Source of the DNA: CAYRFQ01 sp964423615
GTDB lineage: Bacteria; Planctomycetota; Planctomycetia; Gemmatales; Gemmataceae
NCBI GenBank assembly: GCA_964423615.1
Contig: CAYRFQ010000076.1
Coordinates: forward strand, 1 to 37,881
Length of the DNA: 37,881 bases
Reading direction: 5' to 3'
Under the pieces are notes generated by a model. It saw only the letters and a list, made by a program, of their open reading frames with translations, made no database searches and was not told where the DNA came from. A program made the position numbers and the translations under genes. How positions within the stretch are numbered: position 1 is the stretch's first letter; each line of letters starts with the position of its first letter. Below, piece after piece: positions 24,547-32,863 of this stretch.

Positions 24547-25602
24547 ATGCTCTCAGCTTTGAATAAACCCCAGACGGATCCAACTCCCCTATTCGAATCA
24601 TTTCGGGGCAGCTACGGAACCGAATTATTGACCGCGGCGGTGGCTCACTTCAACATCTTCGGCCGTCTCGCAAAAAACTCACTCTCGGCAAATGAGTTGC
24701 GTGAAGAACTCAAACTGGCCGAGCGCCCCGCCGTCGTTCTGTTCACGGCACTCAAAGCCATGGGGTTGTTGGTCGAACACGAAGGGCAACTCCGCCTGAC
24801 AAACCTGGCGAGCGAACATCTCGTTCCTGGCGGTGCCTTCGATGTAGGCGATTACGTTGGCCTCGCAGCCAACGCTCCTGGCGTTCTGGAGATGGTCGAA
24901 AGGTTGAAGACCAACCGTCCAACGGGTGCCGACGAAGGTGGGACCGGTGCCGCGTTCATCTACCGTGAAGGCGTTGCCTCGGCCATGGAGAGCGAGGACC
25001 TGGCAAGACACTTCACGCTTGCCCTCGCTGGCCGGGCGAAGAACGTCGCTCCGATGCTGGCCGAAGCGGCTTCATTGGAAACGAGCCAGGTCCTGTTGGA
25101 CGTTGGTGGCGGGACGGGCATTTACAGCATTGCCTGTTTGCAGAAACACTCGCACTTGAGAGCCATCGTGTTGGATCGTCCGGAAGTCCTCAAGGTCGCC
25201 GACGAAATGGCCAAAGCGTACGGCGTCGCGGATCGATTGACTCTCAAGGCGGGAGACATGTTCACGGATCTCGAATCGTGGCAAGCCGACCCACCAGACA
25301 CAATTTTGTTATCAAACATCCTCCACGACTGGGACATTTCCGAATGCCAACGGCTCGTCGCGTCGTGCGCCACATTACTGCCCGTGGGAGGCCGGTTACT
25401 TATCCATGATGTTTTTTTGAACGACGCACTCGACGGCCCGTTGCCGATTGCGTTGTACTCGGCGGCTCTCTTCACGTTGACCGAGGGTCGCGCTTACAGC
25501 GTGGCGGAATACTCTCGTTGGCTGACGGATGCCGGGCTAACACCGCAACCGGTCGTACCCACCTTGATCCACTGTGGTGTATTGGCCGGAGTGAAGGGAT
25601 AG
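24547..25602 (+). CDS. SAM-dependent O-methyltransferase (acetylserotonin OMT-like family)
   Basis: This is a class I methyltransferase of the plant-type/ASMT-like family 2 (351 aa), cytoplasmic. The N-terminal ~110 residues are the helical dimerisation/winged-helix domain (ELLTAAVAHFNIFGRLA... LRLTNLASEHLV). The catalytic Rossmann domain has the SAM motif LLDVGGGTGIYSIACL near residue 183, a following acidic VLDRPEVL, GDMFTD, and the signature SNILHDWDISEC with the putative catalytic His. The C-terminal GGRLLIHDVFLND and the YS..EYSRWLTDAG segment complete the family pattern. AAGGA is 8 nt before ATG 24547. Small-molecule hydroxyl groups (phenolics, polyketides, pigments) are usual substrates; the actual one is unknown. 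It stands alone rather than in a biosynthetic cluster. Confidence 0.9.
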   Translation: MLSALNKPQTDPTPLFESFRGSYGTELLTAAVAHFNIFGRLAKNSLSANELREELKLAERPAVVLFTALKAMGLLVEHEGQLRLTNLASEHLVPGGAFDVGDYVGLAANAPGVLEMVERLKTNRPTGADEGGTGAAFIYREGVASAMESEDLARHFTLALAGRAKNVAPMLAEAASLETSQVLLDVGGGTGIYSIACLQKHSHLRAIVLDRPEVLKVADEMAKAYGVADRLTLKAGDMFTDLESWQADPPDTILLSNILHDWDISECQRLVASCATLLPVGGRLLIHDVFLNDALDGPLPIALYSAALFTLTEGRAYSVAEYSRWLTDAGLTPQPVVPTLIHCGVLAGVKG

Positions 25603-25668
25603 ACTCAATTGCAAATGGTTGAATCGGTTGCGGTGTCGTAGGATGTGACAAGGAGCTTGCTCAGAGGT

Positions 25669-25685
25669 TTTGACGACGACCTGTC
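25669..25685 (+). repeat. Isolated copy of the 17-nt TTTGACGACGACCTGTC core
   Basis: It matches copy A of the leader element from 22994 to 23010 and shares the preceding AGGT/GGTT, but the second half (GGAGNNAAACCGACC) is absent: the sequence continues TCTTTGGGCC. No start codon with a ribosome site follows closely, so this is probably a remnant rather than a working leader. Confidence 0.5.
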
Positions 25686-25984
25686 TCTTTGGGCCGCATA
25701 GCACGCACAAGTAGGGGTTACCGATTTTGGCTGTTAAAACTCATTAGTTGCCTGGATACTACAAACCGATAAGAAAACACAGATGGCACACCAGTTTTCT
25801 TTTTTGGTGCGCCTAAGCTTGGTTATGCTTTCGTTCCTCACAACTACATCCACGGAAATCAACCCGGACAACTCCTAACAATTCCAAGCCGCTTGAGACA
25901 ATCGCTTCGTTGCTTGGGACTTCTCATGTCTCCAGATGCCTTCAAGTCGACAAAGGCAACTCCCGGAATCGGCCATCGAGATGT

Positions 25985-26109
25985 TATTGAGAACTACGCG
26001 GATAAAGCACTAGGCGCACTCCGTGTGCCGTGGCCAAGCCATAAAAAAAGTGTACGGGACGACGGAGCGTGCCTGCCACTTTGGTCCATTAACCGCGCAG
26101 TCCTCAATA
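25985..26109 (+). mobile_element. MITE-like element with terminal inverted repeats, copy 2 (complete)
   Basis: The left end (25985-26005) and the right end (26089-26109) are inverted repeats, 18 of 21 positions matching; both begin TATTGAG(A/G)ACT. The total is 125 bp. The interior is homologous to the inverted copy at 3538-3661 (GGCCAAGCCATAAAAA, then GACGACGG..CG..CCTGC) and to 35614-35702. It is noncoding, with no transposase and no clear target-site duplication. It lies in the long convergent intergenic region. Confidence 0.75.
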
Positions 26110-26220
26110 GTGAGATCGATATATCGCCGCCTAAACTTCGTTTCTTTTGAAACCGCCAGTTTTGGAATTCCACGAACCCTTCTGGAGATAGGATCCCTTC
26201 GTGGTTCTTCCAGTTCCGCT

Positions 26221-26271
26221 GCGTTTTCCGCTTCGCTCATGCGTGTCCTTCTTTCCCGAGAGGAGAAGGAC
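26221..26271 (-). repeat. Palindromic repeat, GAGCGAAGCGG/CCTTCTC family, copy a
   Basis: Read on the minus strand it is GTCCTTCT(26271-26264)-11 nt-AGAAGGAC(26252-26245), a perfect 8-bp stem, then GAGCGAAGCGGAAAACGC. The same two modules in the same order occur at 33939-34012, where the stem is 10 bp. It lies ~108 bp past the stop codon of the large TPR gene and could shape its mRNA 3' end. Confidence 0.55.
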
Positions 26272-26378
26272 TCTGAGAACACTTCGGCCCTTTTGACAGG
26301 GATCTACGTAAGGGGAAAATTTGCGGTTTCAAAGGGAACGCCGTTGGGCCTCGGAGACTTTCTGGACGAATTCCGTGC

Positions 26379-29300
26379 TCATTTCTTCTGCCCTGGCTTG
26401 TCAGACTTCTTGGCCGCAATTCTTGGGAATTCTCGAACATAGATTTTGTAAGACCCTCGGCCCTGATTTCGATACGACCCCGCCACGATCCGGTAGAACC
26501 CTGTCTTCCTGGGGCGGAAAAGGAGCCGAGAGTTGAGTTTGTTGGTTTTGACATCAATGTCGTCGTTCTCATCGATCTGATTGCCGGTGTCATCAAACAG
26601 TCGAAGAAGTGTGTCGAATTGAGAACTTTGCATATCGATCGTGTACCAGATGCCTGCGGTCATCTTGTGCCGATGGGGAACCTCAGTACCTCTCACTACC
26701 CCTTTGAAAATGGTTTCGTTGAAGTTGGTTCCTGCCTCCTTTGCCAGAACCTTCACGTCCGACCAGAGCTTGGCCCACTCGCGTTGTTCGCCTTCGGGAA
26801 GTTCGGACAGGGCCTTCTTGTCTCGGAAGGCTTTGAGGTCGGGAGCCCTTTGCCAACCCTGCATTCGTTCGATAAGCGCCGCGGACAAGTACCGATTCGC
26901 CTTGATTCTCGCCCGATAAGCCTTCAAATCATCCTGCAGCCACGAGAGGACTTGTTGACGGAGAGCGGTTTTTGCTTTGGGACTCAGGTTCTTCGCATCG
27001 GCGTTTTTTTCGGATATCGCCAGCGCGGCGGCACGAGCAGCGTTGTAACGAGGCTGACCTTTCAAGTCTTCCCCTACACTCGGGGCCCTCTTGAACACAT
27101 CCGTATAGAGCTTGACCGCATCCTGGTAACGTTTTGTGAACTGAGAGCATAAAGCCGCCATGGCGAGTTGTTCTTCGTTCGATACCTTTTCTCTTCCCGC
27201 GAGAACGCCAGGGAGTTTCTTCTCCCGAGCTAACCAAAATTCACACTGTTTGATTTGTTGTCGCGATTGCTTGATCAATGGATGGCCTGGCGGGAGAAGT
27301 GATTGCATCGTTTTGTACGCCCCGATAGCCTTTCGAAACTTCCCTTCTTGATAGCAAGCCAAACCGAGCAGCATCGGAACGTTGGGCAATTTCGATTTCA
27401 ACTCGATCGCTTTTTCCAGCGGAACAATAGCCTTTTCGAATTGCTTCAACTGCATCAAGGCCATCCCCAAGTTGACATGGACGGGAAGGTTGGTGGGATC
27501 GAATTCCGTGGCTTTTCGGAGTTGAGTAACGGCCCCTTCGAGTTTATTTTGTCGAGCAAGACAGAGGCCCCAGTTGGCGTAAGCAAGAGCAAACCGGGAG
27601 TCGATCTCTGTGGCTTTTTCGAACTTAGCAACCGCATCGTCGTACTTCTTCAGTTGCATCAGAGCCAAGCCCCAGCCAGCATAGGCGTAAACTTGACGAG
27701 CCTCGAGTTCCGTGGCTTTTTTGAACTTGGCAATCGCCTCGTCGTACCGCTTCCGAAGGTTGAGAACGGTGCCCCAATTGGCATACGCAGGAGCATGGTT
27801 CTTATCGATGTTCAGTGCTTTTTGGAGTTGAACAATCGCCTCGTCGTACCGCTTCAAGCGAGTGAGAGCTTTTCCCCAGGTGGAATAAACAATCGGAAAT
27901 TGGGGATCGAAGGGAATCGTTTTTTCGAACTTGGCAATCGCTTCGTCATACCTTCCCAAATTCGTCAGAACGACTCCCCAATTAGCCAGGGCCACGACAT
28001 CGTTTTTGTCGATGTCAGCAGCCTTTTTGAACTTGGCAATCGCCTCGTCGTACCTCTTCAAATTCGCGAGAGCCAGGCCCCAATTGGTGTAGGCCAGTGC
28101 GAATTTTTCGTCGCGGAGGGTGGCTTCGTTATACTTGGCAAAGGCTTCCTTGTACTTCTTCAGTGCCGCCAGGGCATTACCCCAGTTGGTGTAGTCCAGA
28201 GCATCGCCAGGCCCGAACGTTACGGCTTTTTCGAATTTGGCGTTCGCGTCTTCGTATTTCTTCAGACCATACAGAGTAACCCCCCAATTGGTGTAGGCAG
28301 GGCCAAAGGTCTTGTCGATTTCTATAGCTTTCTGGAATTTCGCAATCGCTTTTTGAGGCTCCTTCTTTTCAATCAGAACGCCGCCCCAATTGGAATAAGC
28401 ACGGGCGTTATTCTCGTCGATCTCTATGACTTTTTGGAACTTCTCAATGGCCTCGGTGTACCTCTTCTGAGTTTTTAGGACTTCACCCCAGTTGTTGTAA
28501 GCAGAAGTAAAGGACTGATCGATCTCTGTCGCTCGTCGGAACTTGACTATCGCCTCACCGTATTGCTTGCTTTTCGAGAGAGCTACGCCCCAGTTGTTGT
28601 GAGCCACAGCAAAGTTCGGATCGATTTTTGTGGCTTGTTGGAATTTCTCACCGGCTTCCTTATATCTTTCCAGGTTCATCAGAGCCTCGCCCCAAACGTT
28701 GTAGGCGACGGTGCTGCTCGGGTTGATGCTCACGGCAGCGCGACAATTCGTAATTCCCTCGCGAGGAGAACGATCCTTGAGTCTGATTGCAACCTGGAGT
28801 GTTAATGCAAAATCATGGACGTAACGAGCGGCGACATCGAGCCATGCTTTTTCCGCCGCACTATTCTGTTTGGTTAGGTTCCCCACCAGGGAAATGTGCG
28901 AAGGCGAAACGTCCGCAGGCAGACTGTCGATCAGTTCTTTCAGGGCATCTTGGTCTTGCCGTAACTTTGCCCATTGTTTCGCATCTTGCAACAGCTTCAA
29001 AGCGGGGACTTCAGGTTCGCCTTCCACCAGAGCGGCGACCTGCAACAACCGGCCCTGCAACTGCACATACGGAAGGAGCTTGGCTCCTTCCGTCTTGGAC
29101 TGCGCCACAAAAACCACCATTGCCCAGTCATACAAGGAGCTCACGACCTGCTGCCTGATACGCATTGATCGAATACGCCCAACAGCAGCCTTCAGGTTAT
29201 CGCCGAACAACTCCAGCTTTGCCTTCGTGAAAGCCCTCGGATAATTCTCCAGGGCATACTTGGCATCGAATTCACCGTTCACAACCGTCATGTGTCGTTC

Positions 29301-30101
29301 GCGAATGTATCCGAGTTCGGCAGCAATTTTCCATTCACGGATGTCCTGCTCCAGTTGCTCCATCAACTGGTCCGTTTTCTTCTTCAACTCCTCGCCACGG
29401 TCGCCTTCGAGCCGACCCAGTAACTCCATTCCTCTTTTGGACAGAGTGGCACGAGCTTCCTCGAGTTTGTCGGTCCATTCCCGCCTTCGGTTATGGAGTT
29501 CAAACACTCCCCCCGGCTCTTTTAGCGATCGGTCAAACACCTCGTGGGTCACTCGAACCTTGTCCAGAACGTCTTCGAGCGCCTTGGCATCTTGCTCATT
29601 TGCTTCTTGGCGTTTCTTACGCTCGCGTTCTTCTTTTTCCTGAGCAACCGCCTTTCGTTCCAAGAAGTCCTGATACCACCAAGCCGCACCACCAGCACCC
29701 GCCAGCAAGACCAACACGACCACCCCCACGACCAAAGGGACCCAATTCGACTTGTTCTTTTCCTGGCTCTGAGTTTCGGGCTTGTTCTCAGGAAGAGCCG
29801 ATGATGAAGCCGGAAAGATGTTTTCCGCTGGGTTTGGTTCCGACAGGTTCGACCCCTGGGGAGAGACTTCGGGCGATGCATTTGGAGCTGTGCCGTCCCG
29901 CTCTTTTCCTTTAGAAAGATAGCTGAGTGTTTCCTCGCTCAGGGCGGAATCGGCGAGGTCCGGAATCTGCCGTTCCAACTCATTTACGACTTCGGGGTCG
30001 TCTTCCCGGAGGTGTTCAAGGTAACTTGGTCGCAAGGCAGCAGGCAGTTCCAGATAGTGTTTGCGTGCGATAGAAACCTTTTCCATGAATTCGGGTGTCA
30101 T
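26379..30101 (-). CDS. Large membrane-anchored TPR protein with C-terminal PPC-like domain (1240 aa)
   Basis: Residues ~1-60 form a helical N-terminus (EKVSIARKHYLELPAALRPSYLEH). A polar Ser/Pro/Glu linker follows, then one transmembrane segment near residues 118-140 (VPLVVGVVVLVLLAGAGGAAWW) and a highly charged coiled-coil stretch (EKEERERKKRQEANEQDAK). From ~463 to ~940 there are 13-14 consecutive 34-residue TPRs with the unusual shared core YxNWGxAL..LKRYDEAIAKFxKAxEID. The last ~90 residues (MTAGIWYTIDMQSS...LLFRPRKTGFYRIVAGSY) resemble the bacterial pre-peptidase C-terminal beta-sandwich. This part of the protein is likely extracytoplasmic or periplasmic. The start is ATG 30101, with AAGGGGG ~6 nt upstream; the open frame continues 76 codons upstream without support. 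The repeat DNA (27300-28740) is a degenerate 102-bp tandem array. Its partners are unknown. Confidence 0.85.
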   Translation of the reverse strand: MTPEFMEKVSIARKHYLELPAALRPSYLEHLREDDPEVVNELERQIPDLADSALSEETLSYLSKGKERDGTAPNASPEVSPQGSNLSEPNPAENIFPASSSALPENKPETQSQEKNKSNWVPLVVGVVVLVLLAGAGGAAWWYQDFLERKAVAQEKEERERKKRQEANEQDAKALEDVLDKVRVTHEVFDRSLKEPGGVFELHNRRREWTDKLEEARATLSKRGMELLGRLEGDRGEELKKKTDQLMEQLEQDIREWKIAAELGYIRERHMTVVNGEFDAKYALENYPRAFTKAKLELFGDNLKAAVGRIRSMRIRQQVVSSLYDWAMVVFVAQSKTEGAKLLPYVQLQGRLLQVAALVEGEPEVPALKLLQDAKQWAKLRQDQDALKELIDSLPADVSPSHISLVGNLTKQNSAAEKAWLDVAARYVHDFALTLQVAIRLKDRSPREGITNCRAAVSINPSSTVAYNVWGEALMNLERYKEAGEKFQQATKIDPNFAVAHNNWGVALSKSKQYGEAIVKFRRATEIDQSFTSAYNNWGEVLKTQKRYTEAIEKFQKVIEIDENNARAYSNWGGVLIEKKEPQKAIAKFQKAIEIDKTFGPAYTNWGVTLYGLKKYEDANAKFEKAVTFGPGDALDYTNWGNALAALKKYKEAFAKYNEATLRDEKFALAYTNWGLALANLKRYDEAIAKFKKAADIDKNDVVALANWGVVLTNLGRYDEAIAKFEKTIPFDPQFPIVYSTWGKALTRLKRYDEAIVQLQKALNIDKNHAPAYANWGTVLNLRKRYDEAIAKFKKATELEARQVYAYAGWGLALMQLKKYDDAVAKFEKATEIDSRFALAYANWGLCLARQNKLEGAVTQLRKATEFDPTNLPVHVNLGMALMQLKQFEKAIVPLEKAIELKSKLPNVPMLLGLACYQEGKFRKAIGAYKTMQSLLPPGHPLIKQSRQQIKQCEFWLAREKKLPGVLAGREKVSNEEQLAMAALCSQFTKRYQDAVKLYTDVFKRAPSVGEDLKGQPRYNAARAAALAISEKNADAKNLSPKAKTALRQQVLSWLQDDLKAYRARIKANRYLSAALIERMQGWQRAPDLKAFRDKKALSELPEGEQREWAKLWSDVKVLAKEAGTNFNETIFKGVVRGTEVPHRHKMTAGIWYTIDMQSSQFDTLLRLFDDTGNQIDENDDIDVKTNKLNSRLLFRPRKTGFYRIVAGSYRNQGRGSYKIYVREFPRIAAKKSDKPGQKK

Positions 30102-30399
30102 GTTATCCCCCTTCTGCACACTCCAAAAGAGCGTGGCTGGCTTTCCGAGAAACACAGAGTAACGAATGTTGGAGCAACGTCTGCATTGTAAGTCACAACT
30201 ACCTGAGCGCAAAAGCAAGAACAGCTCGGTTTTGCAGCTTGCACGAGGTTTTGGAATGTGCCCCCAGGATTGCCGCGCACTTGGCTCAAGAACAGAACAC
30301 ATGGCTCCGGAATCAACCAAAGGATACATGGCCTAGTTTTGTCAGGTAAAGAATAGACAAACCAGATACCTTTCTGAGAGTTTTCTCGAAAGTCTACTG

Positions 30400-30429
30400 T
30401 TGACTTGCTTTCAGAGTCCGGGACATATT
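30400..30429 (+). promoter_or_regulatory. Possible sigma-70 promoter of the radical SAM gene
   Basis: TTGACT (30400-30405, 5/6 match to consensus) is followed after 18 bp by CATATT (30424-30429, 4/6). It would give a 5' leader of ~320 nt containing the repeated element at 30703-30743. Planctomycete promoters are not well defined, so this is a weak call. Confidence 0.3.
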
Positions 30430-30702
30430 GGAATTTGAAGAAATCACCCGCGAGACAATTGACGAACGAAATAGGTTGTTATCCGTGTGGCTTACGATGT
30501 GAAGTCCTTTGTCCAGCCAAGTGAAACTTTACGGTTGTCATCGAACAACACACATATAGAAATTCCCCGAATAGCTCGGCGAGATGTGGTCGTTAGACCA
30601 TCCAATAATGAGTGCCATAATTCGTATACACATTTATCGGGCTTCTTCTCCGGCCAAAACGACTCCCATGTCGTTTCGGGCGTGACCCCAGAAAATCCCA
30701 GA

Positions 30703-30743
30703 GGCTTCCCGACGACCTGTCGGAGGGAAACCGACCAGAAAAC
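30703..30743 (+). promoter_or_regulatory. Repeated 5' leader element, copy B (candidate structured cis-regulatory RNA)
   Basis: Positions 30711-30743 are 31/33 identical to 23000-23032. Flanks change in a way that keeps pairing: TTCCC (30706-30710) pairs with GGGAA here, where copy A has GGTTTTG/CAAAACC. CCGAC-GACCT-GTCGG can form a 5-bp hairpin, and the alternative GTCGG/CCGAC stem is also kept. AAAGG, the ribosome site of the 30760 gene, follows 4 nt after the element. The conserved AACCGACCAGAAAAC tail next to the ribosome site suggests translational control or mRNA protection. Confidence 0.5.
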
Positions 30744-30759
30744 CCAGAAAGGTCCCTCG

Positions 30760-32616
30760 ATGGAACTACCGAGTCGTCCCAAAAACGACCGTTATACGGA
30801 ACCTGGAGAGTATAACGAGCTAGAAAAGCGTCTTCGCAGCAACCCCGCCACGGCAGAAATCGCCGCCGTCGTTGCTTACGCTTTCGACTTCCGAACGAGT
30901 CTCGGACCCTACGTCTTCCTCGACACCAAGCTCATCACTGCCGGGCCCCGGGCCGTTGGAGCAGCGATGTACAGTGCCGGGTTCAAGAATACACGAGTGG
31001 TCATGCGACAATGGACGCGAAACTTCCGTCCCCGGATGGCTCGGATCAACGGAAAGATACCCGAACTGTTGTTGATCTCAAGCATGCAGATCAATAGTGC
31101 CAGTGCCTATGAAATGCTTGAAGATGCCTATAGACTCGGCGAAGACCGGCCTTTCATTCTTTGCGGTGGGGCCAAAGCAATTTACGAACCGTGGGATTTC
31201 TTTGGTCGCGGACCGAACAGCGACATGAGCGCGGACGTCGTCGTGACCGGCGAAGAATTCGTTCTTCTCCAACTCCTTGACCGCCTGATGGAATTCCGTT
31301 CCGGCGGCGAACACCTCCGCAAGACGTTCCACCGACTCCGCCGATCTGGTTTGCTCGACGACATACCCGGCCTTGTGTTCCGAGAAGGCGACGAACGCGA
31401 ACCGCTGACTCGCTTAATCGATACGGGGATCCAACGTCTTGTCCAAAACCTCGACGAACTCCCCCACCCGCTGTTGGGCCTGAGTATGCTTGAGGCTCCG
31501 CACCGGCGATACGCCCTTGGAAAGAAAGCGTTGTCGCTCACTAAACTACGCAAGTATGCCAGGATCATCTCCGTCGTGACGACCCATGGCTGTAAGTTCC
31601 GCTGTTCCTACTGCCCCATCCCGGCCTACAACCAGTTCACGTTTCGTACCAAGAGTCCGGACCTGACACGTCAGGAAATCCAGGACATGGCCGAGAAGAC
31701 CGGCGTCCACAATTTCTTCAGCACCGACGACAATTTCTTCAACAATCGGGATGCTGTCGAGGAAATTTTCACTGAGATGGCCAAAGGCAAAATCTACGGT
31801 CAGCCTTTCCGTGACTCGTTGTTCTTTGGGACCGAAGCTACCGAATTCGACGTCTACAAGAACAACGACCTCCTGCCGATTTGCCGCGAAGGTGGACTCA
31901 GGGCCATCTGGTTCGGCATCGAAGACATGACGGCCGAGTTGGTGAAAAAGGGCCAGACGCCCGACAAGACCCGCGAAGTCTTCCAGATGCTCAACGACAT
32001 CGGAATTGCTCCGATGGCCATGATGATGCACCACGACGGCCAACCGTTGACGAGCAAAGGTAACCTCTACGGCCTGCTCAATCAGGTCAATTACCTCCGC
32101 CGAAGCGGTGCCGTGTCGGCCCAGATTACGATGCTCATGCCAAGTGTCGGAAGTAAGGGCTACCAGGACCCCTATCGCGAAGGAATGGTCATCGAGGAAG
32201 CCGGAGAGGAAAAAGTCGAAGACCGCCATTACGACGGAAACCACTGCATCGCCACGAACGATCCCAACCCCTGGCGAAAGCAACTCAACATCTACCTCGC
32301 CTACGGCAGCTTTTACAACCCACTCAACTTCGTCCGCACGATTTTGAATTGGAAGGACCAGTCTTACAGCCTGCGGCTTCAATACCAAATCTTCGGCATG
32401 GCTGGGCTCGTCAAATCGTTCTGGAATGGCTGGAAGTGGCTTTCCGGGCTACGCAAGGGTCCGGTCAAAAAACTCGAGGGAGTGCCCTCGAAGAAACTCG
32501 AAGTCATCGAAGCCCCCGCCAAAGCCCTCGGCTCGCACTCGGAAGCCAAGGCCCTCGGGCCGACATCCGACCTCGCTAACAACGGAACGCTATCGCTTCC
32601 ACTCTTGGAAGGCTAA
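30760..32616 (+). CDS. B12-binding-type radical SAM protein (618 aa)
   Basis: This is a radical SAM enzyme with an N-terminal cobalamin-binding-like domain. Residues ~20-250 show the Rossmann-like organisation of B12-binding domains (TAGPRAVGAAMYSAGF, LLLISSMQINSASAYEMLEDAYRLG, FILCGGAKAIYEPWDFF, VVVTGEE). The cluster motif is C278-x3-C282-x2-C285 in HGCKFRCSYCPIPAYNQ, followed by STDDNFFNNR, FFGTEATEFD and WFGIEDMT, which fit the TIM-barrel strands. The C-terminal ~70 residues are Lys/Ala/Pro-rich and look disordered. Enzymes of this class often do methylations on unactivated carbon (for example in hopanoid or natural-product modification), but the substrate here is unknown. The start is ATG 30760, with AAAGG 7 nt upstream; the open frame from 30487 lacks a site and runs through the leader element. 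It is followed by a convergent CHAD gene. Confidence 0.87.
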   Translation: MELPSRPKNDRYTEPGEYNELEKRLRSNPATAEIAAVVAYAFDFRTSLGPYVFLDTKLITAGPRAVGAAMYSAGFKNTRVVMRQWTRNFRPRMARINGKIPELLLISSMQINSASAYEMLEDAYRLGEDRPFILCGGAKAIYEPWDFFGRGPNSDMSADVVVTGEEFVLLQLLDRLMEFRSGGEHLRKTFHRLRRSGLLDDIPGLVFREGDEREPLTRLIDTGIQRLVQNLDELPHPLLGLSMLEAPHRRYALGKKALSLTKLRKYARIISVVTTHGCKFRCSYCPIPAYNQFTFRTKSPDLTRQEIQDMAEKTGVHNFFSTDDNFFNNRDAVEEIFTEMAKGKIYGQPFRDSLFFGTEATEFDVYKNNDLLPICREGGLRAIWFGIEDMTAELVKKGQTPDKTREVFQMLNDIGIAPMAMMMHHDGQPLTSKGNLYGLLNQVNYLRRSGAVSAQITMLMPSVGSKGYQDPYREGMVIEEAGEEKVEDRHYDGNHCIATNDPNPWRKQLNIYLAYGSFYNPLNFVRTILNWKDQSYSLRLQYQIFGMAGLVKSFWNGWKWLSGLRKGPVKKLEGVPSKKLEVIEAPAKALGSHSEAKALGPTSDLANNGTLSLPLLEG

Positions 32617-32863
32617 ACCGAGTTCCGTTTGCAACCGGACTTGTTTCCCTCACCACAGCCGGGGAGGCATTCATAATGCCCGAGACCTTCTCAAAGTCTT
32701 GAGTCCCGCTTGTGGGCAGAAGGATAACGGAACCGGAAGGAAGGTGGGACCTGCGAGAAGCCAGACCCGAGCGAAGCGGGAAACGCGCCGGCCTGACGAC
32801 CTCGCGGGACTACCAACCGCACCCAACACAAACGGGAAACGCGCTAGGAGTCGTTCTCTCGGC
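32617..32863. repeat. Convergent intergenic region with hairpins and a GAGCGAAGCGG repeat copy
   Basis: This 247-bp gap lies between the convergent radical SAM and CHAD genes. GGCATT-CAT-AATGCC (32666-32680) is a perfect 6-bp hairpin and may end transcription. GTCCC (32703-32707) can pair with GGGAC (32746-32750) across a purine-rich loop. CCCGAGCGAAGCGGGAAACGC (first base about 32767) repeats the module seen at 33966 and 33990. No gene was seen. Confidence 0.5.

Larger units (their letters stand above)
25603..26378. other. 776-bp repeat-rich intergenic region
   Basis: No gene is supported here. The region holds the 17-nt leader-motif core (25669-25685), an A+T-rich stretch, a hairpin GGCACACC/GGTGCGCC with a T-rich 13-nt loop (25785-25813, one mismatch), a complete MITE-like element (25985-26109) and a copy of the GAGCGAAGCGG/CCTTCTC palindromic repeat (26221-26271). 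It is convergent: both flanking genes end here. Confidence 0.6.
30102..30759. other. 658-bp divergent intergenic region with leader element B
   Basis: It separates the divergent TPR and radical SAM genes. A plausible sigma-70 promoter for the plus-strand gene is at 30400-30429, and copy B of the repeated leader element is at 30703-30743. The frame open from 30487 upstream of the radical SAM start is considered noncoding. Nothing else was recognised. Confidence 0.5.

Noticed and set aside
25784..25803. Possible sigma-54 promoter (TGGCAC...)
   Set aside because: The -24 part fits, but the -12 element reads TTTTC instead of TTGC, and the sequence is part of a hairpin with no gene downstream on that strand.
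27303..28478. Long plus-strand open frame with repeated 'FFELGNRLVVPLQ' units
   Set aside because: It is the exact antisense of the TPR array; the repetition comes from the 102-bp repeat DNA of the minus-strand gene, and the frame has no ribosome site.
27300..28740. CRISPR-like regular repeats
   Set aside because: The ~102-bp period encodes 34-residue TPR units and the repeats are degenerate throughout; there is no repeat-spacer structure and no cas gene.
30487..30759. N-terminal extension of the radical SAM open frame
   Set aside because: No ribosome site and it reads through the repeated leader motif; AAAGG in front of ATG 30760 gives a clear start.
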